From positions 62,001-126,000 of the forward strand of contig NZ_LQIW01000034.1 of the NCBI RefSeq assembly GCF_001500025.1: a stretch of 64,000 bases of DNA. The letters run 5' to 3'. The notes under the pieces were generated by a model. That model searched no databases, had not been told where the DNA came from, and saw only the letters and a program-made list of their open reading frames with translations. The number at the start of each line of letters is the position of its first letter. Within the stretch, counting starts at the first letter, position 1. The position numbers and the translations under genes were made by a program. The DNA comes from Mycobacterium sp. IS-1590 (GTDB lineage Bacteria; Actinomycetota; Actinomycetes; Mycobacteriales; Mycobacteriaceae). Below are positions 24,163 through 33,438 of this stretch, piece after piece.

Positions 24163-25095
24163 CTACCTCGCGATCGGACGGATCAGCACTTCCTGGGATG
24201 TGCTGGCCACGGTGCGTCCCGCCGCGTCACGGATGGTCCCGCGGATCAGCGCGCGGTGCCCGGTGACGGCCACCGTGTCCTGGGTGTACAGGTGCCAGTC
24301 GTCGAAGCGGACGGGTCGGTGCAGCCACAACGCGTGATCGAGGCTGACCGCCGCGATCGACGTGTAGTCGGCGCGGTGCGGGTGGTTGCGCAACGCCATG
24401 TCCAGCAGCAGATAGTCGCTCGCGTACGCCAGCATCGCGCTGTGCAGCGCGGGCTCGTCACCGATGGGACGGGGCAACCGCATCCAGTGCGACCGGGACT
24501 CGGGCGTCTGCCTGCCACCCAGGAAGTTCGTCGGCTCCGCGATGCGCATCTCCACCGCCGGTGGGACGTCGATCCAGTTCTGCGCGTTATCCCGAAGCTG
24601 CGGGGGGACCCGGTGCACCCAGTGCTGCAGCAGCGGCATCTCCTCCGGTGCCGGCATATCGGGCTGCGGGCGCTCGAGTTCGGGTTCGGCGGGATTGGTG
24701 TGAAACGACGCAAGGGCTGTCAGCAGGGTGCGCTCGCCCTGGGCGATGGTGACCCGGCGGGTCGCCATCGATCGTCCGTCGCGCACGGCCTCGACGGCGA
24801 TATCGACCGGGGTGTCCGAGGCGCCGGTCTGGACGAAGTAGGCGTGCAGGGAATGTGGCGCGTGCTCGTCGACGGTGCGCGATGCCGCATAGAGGGCTTG
24901 CGCGAGCAACTGGCCGCCGAAGATCCGCCCGAAGCGGTCCCGTTCGTTGGATGCCTGAAAGTGGTTGTCGCCCAACGGCTTCATATCCAACGCCCGCTCG
25001 AGGGTGTCCAGGGATTCGAGCACCGCCTTCTCCAGCACGGTTCCCCGTAGCGGGCCGGACAGGTCGGTCAGCGGGTCGATTTCATCGGTGGCCAT
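24163..25095 (-). CDS. Acyl-CoA thioesterase II (TesB-type)
   Basis: A 310-residue double-hotdog thioesterase that hydrolyses acyl-CoA. The N-terminal hotdog has FGGQLLAQALYAASRTV followed by SLHAYFVQTG; the C-terminal one has YASDYLLLDMAL with the catalytic Asp, then SLDHALWLHRPVRFDDWHLYTQ and a closing TVASTSQEVLIRP. Domain order and length match TesB. ATG 25095 is the first start that keeps the family's N terminus. Direct abutment with the SDR gene indicates one operon. Confidence 0.93.
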   Translation of the reverse strand: MATDEIDPLTDLSGPLRGTVLEKAVLESLDTLERALDMKPLGDNHFQASNERDRFGRIFGGQLLAQALYAASRTVDEHAPHSLHAYFVQTGASDTPVDIAVEAVRDGRSMATRRVTIAQGERTLLTALASFHTNPAEPELERPQPDMPAPEEMPLLQHWVHRVPPQLRDNAQNWIDVPPAVEMRIAEPTNFLGGRQTPESRSHWMRLPRPIGDEPALHSAMLAYASDYLLLDMALRNHPHRADYTSIAAVSLDHALWLHRPVRFDDWHLYTQDTVAVTGHRALIRGTIRDAAGRTVASTSQEVLIRPIAR

Positions 25096-25133
25096 CACGG
25101 GTGGATCCTGCCAGATGCTTGCCACCGTTGTCT

Positions 25134-25742
25134 CTAAGACTTTAGAGTCCGGGGGTGGCCCCTGGAATCCTCCGGCACCCGGTAGCCGTCGCGGGTCATG
25201 ATGCGGACCGGATCGCTGCCGTCCCATTCGGCGCAGGTTTCGGAGATGCTGCGCACCTGGTCGACAAAGGCGGGGGGAGCCTCGACGATCTCGGTGTAGA
25301 ACCCGAAATCCGCAACGGTGTCGATGTAGGCCACGCGGAAACCACCACCCGTGCTCTGTGCGGCAATCGGATAACCCAGCGACGCGAAGTGTGCCGTCTT
25401 GGCTACGTAATCCTGTGTCAGCGTGGCTATTTGATGAAACGAGCTCGTTCCGTGGTGGCTCCACTCGGAGTAGATGCTCGGCGTCCGGCAGTGCTGCTGG
25501 ATGAGCTCGATCTGGACCGGGCCCGCCTGGGCCACCGCGACCTGGATCCGGACGGTGCGGATCTCGCCCCCGTAATCAGCCACCTGGTCGGCGATGGGCA
25601 GCACGTGGAACGGCCCGACCCCGAACGCACGCGCCCAAGCGGCGGCGGCCCCGATGATGTCGTCGACGACGTGCCCGAGCTGAAAGAACCGAAAATCGCC
25701 TTCGGGCCATGGCTGTTCGAACAGGTCCATGCGCACGATCAT
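25134..25742 (-). CDS. VOC superfamily protein (epimerase-like)
   Basis: A protein of about 202 residues with FRFFQLGHVVDDIIGAAAAWARAFGVGPFHV, the opening of a VOC fold as in methylmalonyl-CoA epimerase relatives, then VQIELIQQH and SFHQIATLT with metal-ligand candidates, and TVADFGFYTEIVE near the end. Two starts are possible, ATG 25742 and ATG 25730. It is divergent from the epimerase gene at 25757 with at most 26 bp between start codons, so the promoters must overlap the neighbouring coding regions or the start codons. The downstream thioesterase follows after 38 bp. Confidence 0.82.
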   Translation of the reverse strand: MIVRMDLFEQPWPEGDFRFFQLGHVVDDIIGAAAAWARAFGVGPFHVLPIADQVADYGGEIRTVRIQVAVAQAGPVQIELIQQHCRTPSIYSEWSHHGTSSFHQIATLTQDYVAKTAHFASLGYPIAAQSTGGGFRVAYIDTVADFGFYTEIVEAPPAFVDQVRSISETCAEWDGSDPVRIMTRDGYRVPEDSRGHPRTLKS

Positions 25743-25756
25743 GGCACGGCAGCGCA

Positions 25757-26671
25757 ATGCTGAGCGGGGAACGGGTTCTCATCACGGGGCCGGCCGGTCG
25801 TATCGCTTACGGTGTCGCGAAATCGCTCGCTCGCGACAACGAAGTGTGGGGGATCGCGAGGTTCTCCGACAGCGCCGCGCGCGAGGAGGTCGAGGCCTTG
25901 GGCCTGACCACCCGCAGCATCGATCTCGGTGTCGGCGACTTCACCGACCTGCCAACCAATTTCACGTACCTCCTGCACATCGCCGCCGACTTCGGCGAAG
26001 ACTACGAGCAGGGGTTGCGCGTCAACGCCGAAGGCACCGGACTGCTGCTGTCACACTGCCGTGCTGCGAAGGCCGCGCTGGTGATGTCCACCGTCACCGT
26101 CTACAAACCCCATCCCGACCCCTGGCATCCGTTCCGTGAGGACGATCCGATCGGCGACGCCGGATTGCCCAGCCCGCGACCGTATTCCATCGTCAAGATC
26201 GCCGAGGAGGCCGTCGCCCGGTATTGTGCCCGCGAGTTCGGCATACCCACGGTCATCGCGCGGATGGGCAGCGCGTACGGTGAGCGCGGCGGCCTGCCGC
26301 TCTGGCACCTGCAGGCCATCGCCGAGGGCCGGCCCGTCGTCGCTCGCTGGGACCCGTTGCCCTACAGCCCGATCCACTACGACGACATCAACGCCCAGAT
26401 TCCGGCGCTGCTCGACGCGGCGGGAGTTCCCGCCACGATCGTCAACTTCGCCGGCGACAGCGCGGTCAGCGTCCAGCAGTGGTGTGCGTACTTCGGCGAG
26501 CTCCTCGGCGTCTCGCCGCAGGTGGATGTGCAGCCGGTTCCCGGTGCCTCCGTCGGCTCGGTCGGCGACCACACCAAGCGCGCGTCGATCACCGGCCCCT
26601 GCACCGTCGACTGGCGGAACGGATTGCGCGCCATGGCAGCTCACCACTACCCCGATCGCGTCGAGGCCTGA
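25757..26671 (+). CDS. NAD(P)-dependent epimerase/dehydratase family protein
   Basis: A 304-residue extended SDR. It shows the Rossmann motif ITGPAGRIAYG (with an unusual Pro-Ala in place of GGTGFIG), MSTVTVYKP as the active-site Ser/Thr strand and the YxxxK pair in RPYSIVKIAEE. Relatives act on nucleotide sugars, sterols or other hydroxylated lipids. It heads a three-gene operon with a sulfotransferase (5 bp gap) and a DUF1214 protein (12 bp gap), which suggests modification of a hydroxylated, possibly lipid, metabolite. Confidence 0.85.
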   Translation: MLSGERVLITGPAGRIAYGVAKSLARDNEVWGIARFSDSAAREEVEALGLTTRSIDLGVGDFTDLPTNFTYLLHIAADFGEDYEQGLRVNAEGTGLLLSHCRAAKAALVMSTVTVYKPHPDPWHPFREDDPIGDAGLPSPRPYSIVKIAEEAVARYCAREFGIPTVIARMGSAYGERGGLPLWHLQAIAEGRPVVARWDPLPYSPIHYDDINAQIPALLDAAGVPATIVNFAGDSAVSVQQWCAYFGELLGVSPQVDVQPVPGASVGSVGDHTKRASITGPCTVDWRNGLRAMAAHHYPDRVEA

Positions 26672-26676
26672 GGCCG

Positions 26677-27816
26677 ATGCGCTATCCCGATCCGCAGCGG
26701 CTGCTCGACGAAGCGGTCGCCGAATGCGGGCACGCGGACTTCGGCCCCGGAGATTTTCGCGACGGGCTGGCCGTGCTGCTGGACAGCCTGGAACGCGACG
26801 GCGACCTGGACCCCGGCACAGACGCCGCGGTCATCGGCGATCTACGCCGGAGGCTGGTCAACCGTCTCGATGTCGAGGCCTACTACCGAACGCACCCCGA
26901 GGTCGAGGACGTCGGCATCTGCGGGCCCGTCGACATCAACGGGCTGCCGCGAACCGGAACCACAGCGCTGGCCGACATGCTCTCGCTCGATCCGCAGTTC
27001 CGGTGTCTGCGTGGCTGGGAGCAGAATCAGCCCGTACCTCCGCCGCTCGCCGGCGGCGAGGCCGACGACCCGCGCAGGCAGGCGTTCATCCGGATGCACG
27101 AGGAACGCCCCGCCGCGCAGGCCGTGATGCACATCTTCGAGGTCGACGCCACCATGGAGGACACCGAAATCCTCGGAATGGCGTTCCACGGCCAGCAGAT
27201 GACGCTGCCGGTGGCAGGTTATCGATCGTGGTGGCGGCGCGCCGATCTGACCGAGACCTACGCCTACCACCGCAGAGTCGTCAAGCTGCTCGGGTCGAAG
27301 TGCCCACCCCGGCTGTGGCTGTTCAAGGCGCCCCACCACAAGTTCCATCTGGAGGCGCTCGCCAGGGCCTATCCGGACGTGCGGTTCGTGATGACGCATC
27401 GCGACCCCGCCAAGGTGGTGCCGTCCTACACCAGCCTGGTGTCGACCATCTTCCCGCCCGCAGCGGGACAGCGGGACCTGCGCGCTCTCGGCCGCGAGGT
27501 GAGCGATCACCTGCGTGAGGGTATGGAGAGTGCGATCGCCCAACGCGCACGCATCGGGGAGGAGCGATTTCTCGACGTCCATCACCGCGAACTGGTCGCC
27601 GATCCGGGGGGCACGATCCGCCGCGTCTACGAATGGCTGGGTCTGGAGCTCGAACCCGCTGTCGCGCAGGCGATTTTCGAGTGGCAGGACGCCAACGCGG
27701 TGGGGGCCAAGGGCACACACCGATACACCGCCGAACAGTTCGGCCTCTCGGTCGACCAGATCCGATCCGACTACGACTTCTACATCCGGCACTTCGATGT
27801 GGCCGTGGAGGCCTGA
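26677..27816 (+). CDS. Sulfotransferase family protein
   Basis: A 379-residue PAPS-dependent sulfotransferase-like protein. The 5'-phosphosulfate loop is NGLPRTGTTALADMLSLD (PRTGTT at 91-96), and the 3'-phosphate loop region is RFVMTHRDPAKVVPSYTSLV. LWLFKAPHHKFHLEAL between them is typical of the mycobacterial Stf-type family. It would transfer sulfate to a hydroxyl group of a glycolipid, sterol or similar acceptor. Co-transcription with the epimerase and DUF1214 genes makes a shared acceptor likely; the acceptor itself is unknown. Confidence 0.9.
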   Translation: MRYPDPQRLLDEAVAECGHADFGPGDFRDGLAVLLDSLERDGDLDPGTDAAVIGDLRRRLVNRLDVEAYYRTHPEVEDVGICGPVDINGLPRTGTTALADMLSLDPQFRCLRGWEQNQPVPPPLAGGEADDPRRQAFIRMHEERPAAQAVMHIFEVDATMEDTEILGMAFHGQQMTLPVAGYRSWWRRADLTETYAYHRRVVKLLGSKCPPRLWLFKAPHHKFHLEALARAYPDVRFVMTHRDPAKVVPSYTSLVSTIFPPAAGQRDLRALGREVSDHLREGMESAIAQRARIGEERFLDVHHRELVADPGGTIRRVYEWLGLELEPAVAQAIFEWQDANAVGAKGTHRYTAEQFGLSVDQIRSDYDFYIRHFDVAVEA

Positions 27817-27828
27817 GGAGGCTCAGTT

Positions 27829-29025
27829 ATGACCAGCCTGCCGAGCTGGGACATCCAGATGGAGGCGCTCAAAGGGGTCGCCGACCACCTGCTGGCGACG
27901 TGGCGACCCGACGGCGCCTCCGAAGCCGAGATCCAGGACATGAACAAGCTCGCCCTGTCGATCCTGGCGTGCGGTTACCTGTGCCACGTCTACACCGATT
28001 CCCGGCGGCCGGTGTTCATGCCGCTGTGGAACTACGCCTGCAACCAGGGCGGGCCCAACCCGGACTACGTCTACCTGTCCGCCGAGGTCGACGGTTCCGG
28101 CGTGTACGAGCTGACCGGTCGTCGCGGCACGGTGCGGTTCGTCGAGATCACCCAGCAGGCGCCCGGAATGATGAAGAGCCTCAAGGGTGTCGAGCGGCAG
28201 ATGAAGTTCCAGGCCATCACCCACGACCTGGACGACCTGACGATCGCCGAGGACGGTTCCTTCCGCGTGATCATGTCCGCCGAACGTCCCGACTCCTATG
28301 ACGGCGACTGGTGGCCACTCAACCCGGAGGTCGGCAAGCTGCTGATGCGCAAATGCGCCTGCGACTGGAACACCGAGATCGACGCCCAGGTCGCCATCAA
28401 TCGCCTCGACGACGCGGGTGAGGACATGTCGCCTGCCGAGATCGCGCGGCGGTTCTCGGAATTGGGCGACTGGATCAAGGGCATGATCGACTTCGACATG
28501 GAACTGGTCCGGTACTACCGGGAGCACCACGGCTTCAACGTGCTGTTGCGATCGCAGTGGATCCAACAGGGTGGTGGCCTGGCGACCAAACAGGCCTACT
28601 ACGACGGCATCCATCAGATCGCCGACGACGAGGCGTTGGTCGTCGAGTTTCCGGTGCCGGCCAACTGCTACTACTGGCAGATCCTGGTGGCCGACGACCG
28701 CTTCTCGACCGTGGACTGGGTGAACCGGCAATCCAGCCTCAACGACGTGCAGGCGCGGATCGACGCCGACGGCTGGTTCCGCGGCGTGGTGTCCAAGCGC
28801 GATCCCGGCGTGCACAACTGGCTCGACAAGGCCGACTGGCCGTGGGGGATCCTGCAGGCGCGGTTCTACAAGGCCGAGCAGTTCCCCGAGATCACGGTCA
28901 CGAAGGTGCCGGTCGCCGACGTACTCGCCCATCTGCCGGCGGGCACGGAGGTGCTCACCCCCGACGAGCGGCGAGCCCAGCTGCGGCACCGTCGAACGGG
29001 TGCGCAGATGCGCCGCATCTGGTGA
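27829..29025 (+). CDS. DUF1214 domain protein
   Basis: A 398-residue cytoplasmic-looking protein without signal or membrane segments. The C-terminal part (about 260-360; VEFPVPANCYYWQILVADD, RFYKAEQFPEITVTKVPV) is DUF1214-like and the N-terminal part (NKLALSILACGYLCHVYTD, FMPLWNYACNQGGPNPDYVYL) precedes it as in related mycobacterial proteins often found beside sulfotransferases. The function of the family is unknown. It closes the epimerase - sulfotransferase operon; the next gene, glnA2, has its own promoter. Confidence 0.82.
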   Translation: MTSLPSWDIQMEALKGVADHLLATWRPDGASEAEIQDMNKLALSILACGYLCHVYTDSRRPVFMPLWNYACNQGGPNPDYVYLSAEVDGSGVYELTGRRGTVRFVEITQQAPGMMKSLKGVERQMKFQAITHDLDDLTIAEDGSFRVIMSAERPDSYDGDWWPLNPEVGKLLMRKCACDWNTEIDAQVAINRLDDAGEDMSPAEIARRFSELGDWIKGMIDFDMELVRYYREHHGFNVLLRSQWIQQGGGLATKQAYYDGIHQIADDEALVVEFPVPANCYYWQILVADDRFSTVDWVNRQSSLNDVQARIDADGWFRGVVSKRDPGVHNWLDKADWPWGILQARFYKAEQFPEITVTKVPVADVLAHLPAGTEVLTPDERRAQLRHRRTGAQMRRIW

Positions 29026-29050
29026 TCAAGCCACCGAATGCAGCCGCCGT

Positions 29051-29066
29051 GTAACACCGATTTAAC
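29051..29066 (+). promoter_or_regulatory. Possible GlnR half-site pair upstream of glnA2
   Basis: GTAAC-N6-TTAAC has the 11-bp spacing of a GlnR a/b half-site pair and fits the AC-N9-AC pattern described for mycobacterial GlnR. It lies at about -38 to -23 relative to the predicted start. The second half is a weak match. Confidence 0.35.
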
Positions 29067-29076
29067 AGCCGGTGCC

Positions 29077-29082
29077 TACGCT
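29077..29082 (+). promoter_or_regulatory. -10 hexamer of glnA2, leaderless
   Basis: TACGCT puts the transcription start exactly on the ATG at 29089, supporting this start over the in-frame codon at 29038. Confidence 0.5.
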
Positions 29083-29088
29083 GCGGTC

Positions 29089-30429
29089 ATGGATCGGCAG
29101 AAGGAATTCGTGCTGCGCACGCTGGAAGAACGCGACATCCGCTTCGTCCGGTTGTGGTTCACCGACGTGCTCGGATACCTCAAGTCGGTCGCGATCGCGC
29201 CGGCCGAACTCGAGGGCGCCTTCGAAGAGGGGATCGGCTTCGACGGCTCGTCGATCGAGGGCTTCGCCCGGGTATCGGAGGCCGATATGGTCGCCCGCCC
29301 CGACCCGTCCACCTTCCAGGTGCTGCCGTGGGCCGACGGTTCGGGCGGGCACCATTCGGCGCGGATGTTCTGCGACATCACCATGCCCGACGGCTCCCCG
29401 TCGTGGGCGGACTCGCGCCACGTGCTGCGCAGGCAGCTGGCCAAGGCCAGCGATCTGGGGTTCTCCTGCTATGTCCACCCCGAGATCGAGTTCTTCCTGC
29501 TCAAACCCGGCGAGGACGACGGCACCCCGCCCGTGCCCGCCGACAACGGCGGCTACTTCGACCAGGCCGTGCACGATTCGGCGCCAAACTTCCGCAGGCA
29601 CGCCATCGACGCCCTCGAGCAGATGGGCATCTCGGTGGAGTTCAGCCACCACGAGGGCGCGCCCGGCCAGCAGGAGATCGACCTGCGCTACGCCGACGCG
29701 CTGTCGATGGCCGACAACGTGATGACGTTCCGCTACGTCGTCAAGGAGGTCGCGCTCGGGGACGGCGTGCGGGCGTCGTTCATGCCGAAGCCGTTCGCCG
29801 AGCACCCCGGATCGGCCATGCACACGCACATGAGCCTGTTCGAGGGCGACACCAACGCCTTCCACAGCCCCGACGACCCGCTGCAGCTCTCCGACGTCGC
29901 CAAGTCGTTCATCGCCGGAATCCTCGAGCACGCCAAGGAGATCAGCGCCGTCACGAACCAGTGGGTGAACTCCTACAAGCGGCTCGTACACGGCGGTGAG
30001 GCCCCGACGGCGGCGTCCTGGGGTGCGGCGAACCGCTCGGCGCTGGTGCGGGTGCCGATGTACACCCCGCGGAAGGCGTCGTCGCGGCGCGTCGAGGTGC
30101 GCAGCCCCGACTCGGCGTGCAACCCCTACCTGACGTTCGCGGTGCTGCTGGCCGCGGGTCTGCGCGGTATCGAGAAGAACTACGTGCTGCCGCCTGAGGC
30201 GGAGGACAACGTGTGGACGTTGACCCCGGAGGAGCGCAGCGCGATGGGTTACAAAGAGCTGCCAGGCAGCCTCGGGGTCGCGCTCACCGAGATGGAGAAC
30301 TCCGAGCTCGTCGCGGAGGCTCTGGGCGAGCACGTCTTCGACTACTTCCTGCGCAACAAGCGCGCGGAGTGGGAGAACTACCGCAGCCACGTCACACCGT
30401 TCGAGCTGAAGGCCTACCTGTCTCTGTAG
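29089..30429 (+). CDS. glnA2: Glutamine synthetase family protein GlnA2
   Basis: A 446-residue type I glutamine synthetase, nearly identical in the parts I recall to GlnA2 of M. tuberculosis. Active-site segments are GFDGSSIEGFARV, YVHPEIEFFLLKPG, EFSHHEGAPGQQEID, PGSAMHTHMSLFEG, NSYKRLV, RSALVRVPMYTP and RRVEVRSPDSACNPYL. Where GlnA1 has the adenylylation tyrosine, this protein has a tryptophan (EDNVWTLTPEER), so it should escape GlnE control. Not essential in M. tuberculosis; relatives can use gamma-glutamyl-amine chemistry, so its exact substrate is less certain than that of GlnA1. glnE follows after 26 bp. Confidence 0.96.
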   Translation: MDRQKEFVLRTLEERDIRFVRLWFTDVLGYLKSVAIAPAELEGAFEEGIGFDGSSIEGFARVSEADMVARPDPSTFQVLPWADGSGGHHSARMFCDITMPDGSPSWADSRHVLRRQLAKASDLGFSCYVHPEIEFFLLKPGEDDGTPPVPADNGGYFDQAVHDSAPNFRRHAIDALEQMGISVEFSHHEGAPGQQEIDLRYADALSMADNVMTFRYVVKEVALGDGVRASFMPKPFAEHPGSAMHTHMSLFEGDTNAFHSPDDPLQLSDVAKSFIAGILEHAKEISAVTNQWVNSYKRLVHGGEAPTAASWGAANRSALVRVPMYTPRKASSRRVEVRSPDSACNPYLTFAVLLAAGLRGIEKNYVLPPEAEDNVWTLTPEERSAMGYKELPGSLGVALTEMENSELVAEALGEHVFDYFLRNKRAEWENYRSHVTPFELKAYLSL

Positions 30430-30443
30430 GTGACTAGGCGAGA

Positions 30444-30449
30444 TACCTT
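30444..30449 (+). promoter_or_regulatory. -10 hexamer of glnE, leaderless
   Basis: TACCTT predicts initiation on the GTG at 30456, giving glnE its own promoter behind glnA2. Confidence 0.45.
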
Positions 30450-30455
30450 TTAGGC

Positions 30456-33422
30456 GTGGCCAAACCAGCGACGCAGCGTCCGAAGCTGCCGAGCGTAGGG
30501 CGGCTGGGGCTCGTCGAACCCACCGCGCCCGCGGATCTCGAGGTGTTGGGGTGGAACACCGACGCGCACGTCGAGCTGCTGTGGTCGTTGTCGCGTGCCC
30601 CCGACGCCGACACCGCGCTGCGCACGATGGTCCGGCTGGCCGAGGCGTTGGGGGATGGCTGGGACGAGCTCAACCGCGCCCTGCTCACCGACAAGAGCCT
30701 GCGGGGCCGGCTGTTCAGCCTGCTGGGTTCCTCGCTGGCCCTCGGTGACCACCTCGTGGCCAATCCGGAGGACTGGCGCCTGCTCGCCGGTGACGTCGCC
30801 CTGCCGACCCGCGACGCGCTGCGCGAGATGTTCGTCGCGCTGGCCGACGAGGCGTCGGATACCTCGGCCGCGCTGCATCCGCTGCGCAAGCTGTACCGCG
30901 ACCGGCTGCTGGTGTTGGCCAGCCTGGACCTGGCGCCAACGGTGGAGAACGAACCGGTCCTGCCCTTCCCGACCGTCGGCGAGCACCTCTCGGACCTCGC
31001 CGACGCGGCGCTGGCCGCCGCTCTGCACCTCGCGTTGAAGACGACCGGGGGTGAGTCGCCGCCCCGGATCGCCGTCATCGCGATGGGCAAATGCGGTGCG
31101 CGCGAACTGAACTACGTCAGCGACGTCGACGTCATCTTCGTCGCCGAGCCCGCCAACGCGGTGGCGACCCGGGTGGCGGGCGAGCTGATGCGGTTCGCCG
31201 CCGACGCCTTCTTCGAAGTCGACGCCGCGCTGCGGCCCGAAGGCAAACACGGCCAACTGGTGCGCACACTCGACTCGCACGTCGCCTACTACCAGCGCTG
31301 GGCCAAGACGTGGGAGTTCCAGGCCCTGCTGAAGGCCCGGCCGGCCGCGGGCGACCCCGAACTGGGCCAGGCCTACGTCGAAGCCCTGATGCCGATGGTG
31401 TGGTCGGCCTGTGAGCGCGAGGACTTCGTCCCCGAGGTGCAGGCGATGAGAAGGCGGGTCGAGGAACTGGTGCCCGCCGGACAACGTTCGCGGGAGATCA
31501 AGCTGGGCACCGGCGGGCTGCGCGACGTCGAATTCGCCGTGCAGCTCCTGCAATTGGTGCACGGCCGCAACGACGAGCGGCTGCACGTCGCGTCGACGGT
31601 GGCCGCGCTGGCCGCGCTCGGTGAACGCGGCTACGTCGGGCGCGACGACGCCGCCAACCTGACCGCGTCCTACGAGTTTCTGCGCCTTCTCGAGCACCGT
31701 CTGCAGCTGCAGCGGTTGGTGCGCACACACCTGCTGCCCGACGAAGACGACGACGAGGCGCTGCGCTGGCTGGCCAGGGCGGCACACGTGCGGCCCGACG
31801 GCACACGCGATGCGCTGGGCGTGTTGCGCGAAGAGCTCAAGCGCCAGAGCCTGCGGGTGTCGCGGCTGCACGAGAAGCTGTTCTACCAACCGCTGCTGGA
31901 GTCCGTCGGGCAACCGGCACTGAGCATTTCGGACGGTATGACCCAGGCGGCCGCCGAACGGCAGCTGGCCGCACTGGGGTACGAGGGCCCGCAGAGCGCA
32001 TTGACACACCTGGCCGCCCTGACAAGCAGCAGCGCCCGCCGCGGTCGTGTGCAGCAGGTGCTGTTGCCGACACTGCTCAACTGGCTGTCGGACACCCCCG
32101 ATCCGGATGCGGGGCTGCTGTCGTACCGTCGCATCAGCGACGCGCTGTCCGAACAGCGGTGGTTCTTGGCGACGCTGCGCGACGAGGGGGCTGTGGCCAA
32201 GCGCCTCATGCAGGTACTCGGCACCTCGGCCTACGTTCCGGAATTGCTCATGCGCGCACCGGAAGTCATTCAGTCCTACGCCGACGGCCCCAACGGGCCC
32301 AAACTGCTCGACGCCGAACCCGAGGCGGTGGCGCGGGCGTTGGTCGCCTCGGCCGCACGGTATTCCGACCCGCAGCGCGCGATCGCGGCGGCGCGTACGT
32401 TGCGCAGACGTGAGCTGGCGCGCATCGCCTCGGCCGACCTGCTGGGCATGCTCGAGGTCACCGAGGTGTGTCGCGCGTTGACGTCGGTGTGGGTCGCGGT
32501 ACTGCAGGCCGCGCTCGAAGCGGTGATCCGCGCGCAGAAGTCCGACCGTGGGCCGCTGGCCCGGATCGCGGTGATCGGCATGGGCCGCCTCGGTGGCGGC
32601 GAACTGGGCTACGGTTCGGACGCCGACGTGCTGTTCGTGTGCGAACCCGAAGCGGGCGTCGAGGAATCGGCCGCGGTGAAATGGGCGGTGACGGTCGCCG
32701 AGCAGGTGAGGTCTCTGCTCGGGACGCCGAGTTCGGATCCACCCCTGGAGGTCGATGCCAATCTGCGGCCGGAGGGTCGCAACGGTCCACTCGTGCGCAC
32801 CCTGTCCTCGTATCAGGCGTACTACGAGCGGTATGCGCAGACGTGGGAGGTGCAGGCGCTGCTGCGGGCCCACCGCGTGGCGGGCGATCTGGACCTGGGC
32901 GAGCGGTTCCTGTTGATGATCGACAAGATCCGGTACCCACCCGGCGGGGTGTCCGCCGAAGCGGTGCAGGAGATCCGGCGGATCAAGGCTCGGGTGGACG
33001 CCGAACGGCTGCCGCGGGGCGCCGACCCCAACACGCACACCAAACTGGGGCGCGGAGGCCTCGCCGACATCGAGTGGACGGTGCAGCTGCTGCAGCTGCG
33101 CTTCGCGCACAAGGTGCCCGCACTGCACAACACGTCGACTCTGCAGTCGCTGAACGCGATCGGCGCCGCCGAACTGATCGCCGAGGGCGACGTCGAACTG
33201 CTGCGCCAGGCCTGGCTGACCGCGACGAAAGCACGCAACGCACTGGTGCTGGTGCGGGGCAAGCCGACCGACCAACTGCCCGGGCCCGGACGTCAGCTCA
33301 ACGCCGTCGCGGTGGCCGCCGGTTGGGACACCGACGACGGGGGAGAGTTCCTCGACAACTACCTGCGGGTGACGAGACGGGCGAAAGCCGTCGTGCGCAA
33401 GGTTTTCGGTGGTGAGACATAG
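30456..33422 (+). CDS. glnE: Bifunctional glutamine synthetase adenylyltransferase/deadenylase GlnE
   Basis: A 988-residue regulator enzyme that adds and removes AMP on GlnA1 in response to nitrogen status. It has the two nucleotidyltransferase domains of the family. The N-terminal deadenylase has GKCGARELNYVSDVDVIFV (about 211-229) and the C-terminal adenylyltransferase has GRLGGGELGYGSDADVLFV (about 710-728), each with the paired DxD and followed by the regulatory helical segments RPEGKHGQLVRTLDSH and RPEGRNGPLVRTLSSY. Length and order match mycobacterial GlnE. It is preceded by glnA2 and followed at 17 bp by the thioesterase gene; glnA1 is 3 kb away on the other strand. Confidence 0.97.
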   Translation: MAKPATQRPKLPSVGRLGLVEPTAPADLEVLGWNTDAHVELLWSLSRAPDADTALRTMVRLAEALGDGWDELNRALLTDKSLRGRLFSLLGSSLALGDHLVANPEDWRLLAGDVALPTRDALREMFVALADEASDTSAALHPLRKLYRDRLLVLASLDLAPTVENEPVLPFPTVGEHLSDLADAALAAALHLALKTTGGESPPRIAVIAMGKCGARELNYVSDVDVIFVAEPANAVATRVAGELMRFAADAFFEVDAALRPEGKHGQLVRTLDSHVAYYQRWAKTWEFQALLKARPAAGDPELGQAYVEALMPMVWSACEREDFVPEVQAMRRRVEELVPAGQRSREIKLGTGGLRDVEFAVQLLQLVHGRNDERLHVASTVAALAALGERGYVGRDDAANLTASYEFLRLLEHRLQLQRLVRTHLLPDEDDDEALRWLARAAHVRPDGTRDALGVLREELKRQSLRVSRLHEKLFYQPLLESVGQPALSISDGMTQAAAERQLAALGYEGPQSALTHLAALTSSSARRGRVQQVLLPTLLNWLSDTPDPDAGLLSYRRISDALSEQRWFLATLRDEGAVAKRLMQVLGTSAYVPELLMRAPEVIQSYADGPNGPKLLDAEPEAVARALVASAARYSDPQRAIAAARTLRRRELARIASADLLGMLEVTEVCRALTSVWVAVLQAALEAVIRAQKSDRGPLARIAVIGMGRLGGGELGYGSDADVLFVCEPEAGVEESAAVKWAVTVAEQVRSLLGTPSSDPPLEVDANLRPEGRNGPLVRTLSSYQAYYERYAQTWEVQALLRAHRVAGDLDLGERFLLMIDKIRYPPGGVSAEAVQEIRRIKARVDAERLPRGADPNTHTKLGRGGLADIEWTVQLLQLRFAHKVPALHNTSTLQSLNAIGAAELIAEGDVELLRQAWLTATKARNALVLVRGKPTDQLPGPGRQLNAVAVAAGWDTDDGGEFLDNYLRVTRRAKAVVRKVFGGET

Positions 33423-33438
33423 TGGATGGGCATAGCCG

